A stretch of 64,000 nt of DNA. Source: Locusta migratoria. Its lineage: Eukaryota; Arthropoda; Insecta; Orthoptera; Acrididae. Each line of letters begins with the position of its first letter. Position 1 is the first letter of the stretch. The stretch covers positions 660,985,676-661,049,675 of the forward strand of contig CM048744.1 of assembly GCA_026315105.1 (NCBI GenBank). Reading direction: 5' to 3'. The position numbers and the translations under genes were made by a program. Below the pieces are notes generated by a model. It worked only from the letters and a program-made list of their open reading frames with translations, was not told the origin of the DNA and searched no databases. Positions 58,017-64,000 of the stretch are shown here, piece after piece.

Positions 58017-60372
58017 AATGTATCCTAAGACCAGGGCGCGAAATTTACGGTCGCCAGCTCGCCACTGGCGACCTAAATTTGGCACTTGGCGATCTGGGCT
58101 TACATATACATTTCATTTTCTGAAGACACTGGGTCTCGGCCCAGAATGGCAGAAGTCTGAGCGGTAAGCGGTATTTATACTTGGCAGGCCTACATTTCCA
58201 TGTAGCTGTATCAGTATTTTCAATAACTTCCTTTGTCAGTATTCGTGCAAATACGCCGCTATTTTGTTTAGGCGTCACGGGTACCGTACCTTCTCCGTAC
58301 ACTTTGTTATTTCAAGCAGGTGTCAGCGAGTTCAAGTGCATGTACCGAGCTGAATAGTATATAAGCTGCGCCTTCTGCTTCTGTCTACTTGAGGTACGTC
58401 AATTTCTTGTGTAAGCAATGACAGCTAGCAACCTGATTAAGACTCTATTCGGAATTTTTTTCTCTTTTTGGCGCTTCCAAGCTGCTAGATTCGCGAATGC
58501 GCAAAGCTATCTGAGTTGGAGTGGCATTAGACTCACGTGATTCGTGTTTTTATTTGTGGCGGGTTCTTAAAAGTCTTGAAAGCTTCGGCAGTTCCAGCGT
58601 TCGACTATTTCATATTTATGTTTGATAAACAGGTGTAACGTATGTATTTTATTTAATGCTATAAAATACCTTTACATGTCATCAGCTAATTGATACGCGA
58701 GATTCAACCAGAAGTGGCGCGAAAAAGGTATTGGCAGATGAAGCAGCAAATACTAAAAGCAGCCTACAGGACTTTGGTGAAGACACATACATAGGTGATT
58801 TGCTTATAATATATGTGAATGGATCTCCTCTGTCTGACTTTGAATTGTGCCACTGATTAAGTGGTAGGTACTTATCAGCAAAAAGATAACGCTAAACGAT
58901 AATGAAGTGTTACACCGCTAGACTATGGTACTGGTATTATTTTCCTATTAAACAATATGATATGGTATTATGTGTAAAGATGTTTTTCGAACAGTGACAG
59001 GGAGGAGAAAGGGGAATTATTTCACATTCAAATAAAGCGATTGTGGCGTCCAAAGTTCGTAGACTGGCTAAGGCAGTAATCGCCATCTTTATGATGGAAT
59101 AGGTTCCAAAAGCAGCGCCTGCATTGCCACCCGTGCTAATATTGGTGTTCCAGCATGGATCGACACCTGGTATCTCAATACAACGTGAGCTATTGATCTG
59201 AAAAATGTAATAATTTCTTGTACTCCATATCTTGTATTACAACAATACATCATGAGCTAATTGAGAACCCTTTTAGAGCGTTCACAACTTTTTATATGCG
59301 ACAGTGTAATTTAAATTCGAATTGAAGTTTAGTAACAGGAATAGCTCGGTAGGAGGTTGATATGCAACAGCTGTTTGTGTAGTCGGGAGCATGCGAGTGT
59401 CGTGCTGGGAGCAGTTGCCGTTAGGCGGTCGAGTGGGATGTGAATGAAAGCTGTTTAGGCCGTGGAAGCGCGCGCGCTTTGTCCCCGAGCGGGAATGTTA
59501 ATGAGTGTTTTGTCTGCGGGCTGGCTGCCGCGTGGGCGACAGTCGGCTCGTTCCCACGCAGCCTCCAGGGAACTGACTGGCCAGCGAGCACCGCGCTCTG
59601 CGGAATCTTCTGACCTGTAGGTGTGCTAATCTGCCGGGAACCAGTACAGCGGAGCTTGTATCTGAACCGAACCCCCACAATCTCGCAAGCAGCCGACTGC
59701 GAACAGCGAGCACATTAAACAACGTGCGCTTATACCCCAGTCACGACACTCCCACAGATTTTTGTTATACGCAGCGATAGCAGCGCTCCAAGCGGCCGCA
59801 AGCTACGTTTCTGAATACGATAGTAGATGAATGCGAATAGTATCGTTTAGATTGACTTCAGGATACTTTTTACATTAGGGAACGTATGTAGTGGCTTATA
59901 AATAGGTAATAATTTAAAAATAGTTCCCCAATTGTCTTCCTTAGGTTTCGTAAGATCCCTGACAAGGTACGAAACGGTACATTACAGGAAAGTTAATTCA
60001 CAATTGTCCTGCAACATACAAACTTTAAATGAATAATTTCATTTTCTATTAAAAATAAGAATGCCTAGGAAACACCAAGAGACATGCCTTTTAGCAGAGA
60101 GACGTCAATTTCTACGCAGGAAGTTAAGTATTCTTCATTACAATTCCAGTAAAGTCGGTGAGGGTGGAACATAGGAAACGTGTATAGAATGCAGTAAATA
60201 CGGTATTTAACGTACCAAATCAACCATCACAGCTGTAGCTGAAGGAAAAACGTCACAGACGTTGCAATATAACGATAAAAGCAATCAAACCGTTTTCCAA
60301 CAAAGAACCATCCATTTCCACAATTGTTGCTACATCTGAATTATCAAAACATTTGTTTTTTAAAGCTAAAGT
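58017..60372. other. Unassigned presumed-intron sequence
   Basis: No exon matching a phase-2 continuation was recognised. A GC-rich segment at 59400-59760 has open frames on the minus strand (59421-59678, 59498-59722) with no known motif. Confidence 0.5.
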
Positions 60373-60387
60373 AATTATACTTAAAAC

Positions 60388-60643
60388 CGAGCGAGGTGGC
60401 GCAGTGGTAACGCACTGGACTCGCATTCGGGAGGATGGTGGTTCAAATCCACCTCCGGCCATCCAGATTTAGGTTTTCCGTGATTTCCCTAATTCACTCC
60501 AGGCATATGCCGGGATGGTTCCTTTCAAAGGGCCCTGCCGATTTCCTTCCTCATCCTAACCCAAAAACTCCGAGCGTTAGCTCCGTCTCTAATGGCCAAG
60601 CAGTCGACGGGACGTTAAACCCTAAGCATCCATCCATCCATCC
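60388..60643 (+). mobile_element. Third tRNA-derived SINE type
   Basis: Head CGAGCGAGGTGGCGCAGTGG (box A), box B GGTTCAAATCC, then TTAGGTTTTCCGTGATTTCC and a (CATC)n tail. TSD of 15 bp AATTATACTTAAAAC at 60373-60387 and 60644-60658. The family is distinct from the GCCGGCCGCGG SINE. Confidence 0.94.
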
Positions 60644-60658
60644 AATTATACTTAAAAC

Positions 60659-62348
60659 AATATGCACATATAAGAAAGACGAGTGAAGTGTAAATATGTG
60701 CGAATCATTAAACTCCATACCGAATTACTACACGTTAAAAACTGGCTGTCATAGTAGGAACAGACCACAATAGAAATTTATTGTGCTATTATGTTTATAT
60801 GCAACTTACTTTCAGCGGAATAAGCTGCAAATATACACATATTCGTAAGTATTTGTTCAAGACGGAGTTGTTCTTTATACCATTGAATCATTTAAATTAT
60901 GTTGTTTTTATATTAATTTCCGTATTATGTTTGTCTCTCGATATTTTAATAATGCTTGTAACGCAAAAATTATAGTAAGTATTTCGTTAATTACGTACAA
61001 AAATAATTATAAACAAATATCCCAATTTCGGCGGCTTGCCCACCGCTAGGAGCGCTAGTGTCGCAGCAACTGTCAGTTGGTAACAACTTTTACAGGAGCG
61101 AGTGTCGCGACTGTATATGCTAGACTGTACTTATACCCCAAGCAAAAGAATCCCACAGATACTACCTGTTGGCATTAGGCAAAGATATACAACGCCCATG
61201 CAGTACGGATGTAGCGTTGCCAGCAAACGACACTCTTCCCAGTACGCTATTACATTTGCACAAGAAATTAAAGTTATCTTGTTAGGATCTTGTTTAAGCA
61301 CACACTCGGCAAACGTGATATATTCTCAAATAAAGTACCAAAGATTGGTGGCAAGCAAGGAATATCGATTTAATCATACTCTAGGAAATCGCGACTTATT
61401 CGAAACAAAACAGCAAAATATTGGGGAGAAGCAATAAAATCAGTCTAACCATACGCTCGGAAATCATGAGATATCGGGAAAGAAACCGTCAAATCTTTCT
61501 GTCTAGCGAATAGTGTAAACATCGTTCATTATCAATTCACTTACCAGCAATTTAAACATTTCCCATAGGTTTGTCTCTAACCATATTCTCGGAAATCGAA
61601 TGATATTTGGAACAAAGGTCAGATATTTGTGGGAAGTAAGAACAGAAATGTCATTGCCGGTATTTTCTTTTGCAGCAATTTAATTCTCCATTTTTCAGTC
61701 ACACAGAAATCCCCAAATCAATGTTAGTAATTACTGAGACAGCGCTCTTACTTATATGAATAAGAAAATCCCACAATGTGTTATGGATAAATAACCCCTA
61801 CAGTGAGTAAAGTTCGCTTGCGACAGGTTTCGACCTGTTTCTCAAACTTGGAAGTGCATAACACTACGGCATCTACACACCTAACGAACGTCTTGTATCT
61901 ATATATACTATGTCCTCCCAGTTTGTTTCCACTGTTTATGTTTTTATTGACATTTAGTTTTAGGAAATTGATTCAAAGATGATTTTGTGATTCATCTTTA
62001 ATGCGCTGTTGCCCTGAAACGATTTACTACAAGTTGTAAAACCAAAACTGTGAGATTTCTGCAAATGAAGATGGCTTCTGTGACACAGAAGGAACAAGTG
62101 AATTATCCTTTTGACGTCGCCCATTGGCTATTGTCACAGCGAATTTCATTGGTGGGAAAGAACGTTTTGCTTGGGATAGAACACCCTATATTATTTACTA
62201 ACGTTGGCCATGTTAAAGAGTGCCTCGGCGACCGTTATGGTGGCAAACTTCCGCGCGAACTTTAAATGTGCGTGAAACTGTTTTATGTATTCATTCGTCG
62301 CGAAAACTATGCCTCATTTAAATCTATAGCTACAAAATAGCTTCAGGC
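60659..62348. other. Unassigned presumed-intron sequence
   Basis: AT-rich. The open frames at 61102-61437 and 62050-62265 (plus) are the longest. The second reads PFDVAHWLLSQRISLVGKNV, and its composition is slightly protein-like, but there is no acceptable splice context and no family recognised. Confidence 0.45.
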
Positions 62349-62363
62349 TTAGAATACACAGCA

Positions 62364-62568
62364 CCGGCCGCGGTGGCCGAGGTGACTGAGGCGCTCCAGT
62401 CACGGTCACTACGGTCGGGGGTTCGAATCCCCCCTCGGGCATGGATATTTGTGCCGTCCTAGTTCGTAAGTAGTTCATAAGTAGTTTGTAAGTTTAGGGA
62501 CTGATGACCCCGTAGTTAAGTCCCATAAGCCTAACAATAATTTGAACCTTTTTTTTTTTTAGAATACA
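62364..62568 (+). mobile_element. tRNA-derived SINE
   Basis: Head CCGGCCGCGGTGGCCGAGG, box B GGTTCGAATCC. Ends in a T-run (not A). TSD of 15 bp TTAGAATACACAGCA at 62349-62363 and 62569-62583. About 13 bp between box A and box B are missing compared with the copy at 155. Confidence 0.94.
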
Positions 62569-62583
62569 CAGCAACTATCGTCT

Positions 62584-64000
62584 GTGTGTAAATTTATTTC
62601 ACATACGGTGTAGAAATCGATCAACAGCGTTTCTTTTTCGTAATTAAACCGAATTATTACTGTACATTTAGTTTTTTTGTGTTCTCGGTGCAGGAAATTA
62701 ACGGAATTTATCGTCAGACAAGATTTTTTGGCACTTTCTCAGTATATCCTACAATGGTAAAACTTTTGTAAAAACATTAATTTCGGAAGCGTTTCAAAAC
62801 ACTTTACGACTTTGCTTCAGTGCCTGCAGTGTTCTGCAATATTTAGATATTTTATAGCATCAAAAATATTAAACAGGGCTGCCTGAAACAGTTGGTGTTA
62901 AAATCGACTGTGAAAATGAAACTTCCCATCAGATACATAACTGTAAAATAGTCTCTTACCTTGTGAATACAGCAACCAGCCGCTACTACATTCTTTTAAC
63001 CCTTTCATTTCCAGTGTTGTCCTCGACAACAACGTATAAAAGCTGATTTGTACCGCATTTTGTGTATTAATTCTTAAAGTCGCATTGTTGTTGATGAACA
63101 ACATGCTTGCAGTAAGACATTTTGCCGGTTGGTACGGCGCTCAGCCACTTCTATGGCATTAATCTGTCCGTGTTGGAGGTTGTGTTACGTTGCCGACTGT
63201 GAGTGTGAGTGTCAGTGTGGTTCATGTTATTTTATCTCAGCAGTGAATTGTCTTGTATTTGGTGCTGTGGCGAAGAATACGCTAGCATTAATGATCCTAC
63301 AGTGTTACCTATCAACAAAATAACGTCCCAAGTAAAAAAATACATCGATACAAACGTCTGTGTTGTGCATGAAATACATGACATATAAAAAATTAAAATT
63401 AAAGAAAAAATAGTTCGATCGAAAATTTTAAAACACATATTTTCATGTTTAGTACACTGTATTAATACAGAAAACACTGAAATTTAGTTTTTCCAAAGCT
63501 GAATTCATAATGTGGAAATAAAACGGTTAAGAACATGAAGTATGCCACAACTTTCTCTTAACTATCTGCATGTAACATTAGCATTAGGATATCTAGCATT
63601 TTTAATGCTGTAAGCCAAATTAGGGTGAACTGCTCAAAAGTTAGCAACGTCATTCATATATGGAATTATACACAGTTCTGCAAACCCCTTTCAGTTGTTG
63701 TACCTATATGTATTACAAGTTGCTCTCATTTACCGCACACTCATGAGGTTTGTAGTCGCTGGGTAGAAAGATTAGCCGGCAGGCTGCCGTTGCCCAGGGA
63801 AATTTCTCACTCTTCGTGGAGGCTAATATTAATTTCATAAACAAAAATACGAACTGCAGTGTGGCAACTGATCTCGTGCTTCCAATAATTATTTTATACA
63901 ATCAGAAAATGTAACTTTTTGAAGTTCCAATATATATCAGTTCGTTTTTAAGATCTATCACTATTGTAAATGCCTGTTATTTATTTTATTCAAAATTCTA
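62584..64000. other. Unassigned right end
   Basis: AT-rich with no recognised gene, exon or repeat. Short open frames (62898-63104 minus, 63129-63323 plus, 63232-63477 minus) look random. Confidence 0.5.

Noticed and set aside
62050..62265. Possible exon of the gene starting at 49992
   Set aside because: Ends in a stop, lacks a convincing acceptor in the required phase, and no family was recognised.

Overview
This is non-coding-rich nuclear DNA from a large-genome animal, most likely an insect and plausibly an orthopteran (grasshopper or locust). The reasons are spliced genes with GT-AG introns, polyadenylation signals, many tRNA-derived SINEs with target-site duplications (TSDs), and a mixture of RTE, LOA-like and I/Jockey-like LINEs, Gypsy-type LTR elements, Penelope-like elements (PLEs) and Tc1/mariner/pogo transposons. 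No bacterial or phage feature is present. The assignment to Orthoptera is inference from the style of the SINEs and was not tested by a search.

Region 1-16.3 kb is a three-level nest. A minus-strand I/Jockey-like LINE (pieces at 1504-1987 and 15400-16270) was cut inside its ORF1 by LTR element B (1988-15399, 4-bp TSD ATGC). Element B was in turn cut by the young Gypsy-type element A (7405-13621, 5-bp TSD CTAAG, two 455-bp LTRs that differ at only two positions). Element B has 1.57-kb LTRs, a perfect 18-nt tRNA-Pro primer binding site and gag/protease-like ORFs, but no recognisable reverse transcriptase or integrase. Element A has gag, protease, RT, RNase H and integrase, but is broken by a 220-bp tandem duplication and a 2-bp insertion.

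Region 16.3-33.4 kb is a second graveyard. It holds a truncated RTE, a mariner relic, and a PLE flanked by inverted repeats (18948-25363). The PLE is invaded by an unclassified element with a 9-bp TSD, which is itself invaded by a nearly full-length RTE LINE (21033-24289). Next come another RTE split by a Tc1 element and by a second PLE type, a tandem array of about 290 bp, and a mariner-like element with long inverted termini.

Region 33.4-45.6 kb contains a decayed plus-strand Gypsy element, a minus-strand LOA-like LINE with endonuclease, RT and RNase H, rearranged duplicates around it, and a solo LTR of the element B family.

Region 46-64 kb is the only part with convincing host genes. A complete three-exon gene for a C22orf39/UPF0545-type twin CX9C protein lies at 46266-49168. 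About 0.8 kb downstream is the first coding exon (49992-50161) of an unrecognised gene whose remaining exons were not found; its first intron would run through the right end. That presumed intron carries six SINEs, an RTE fragment, a pogo-like element and a Tc1 relic.
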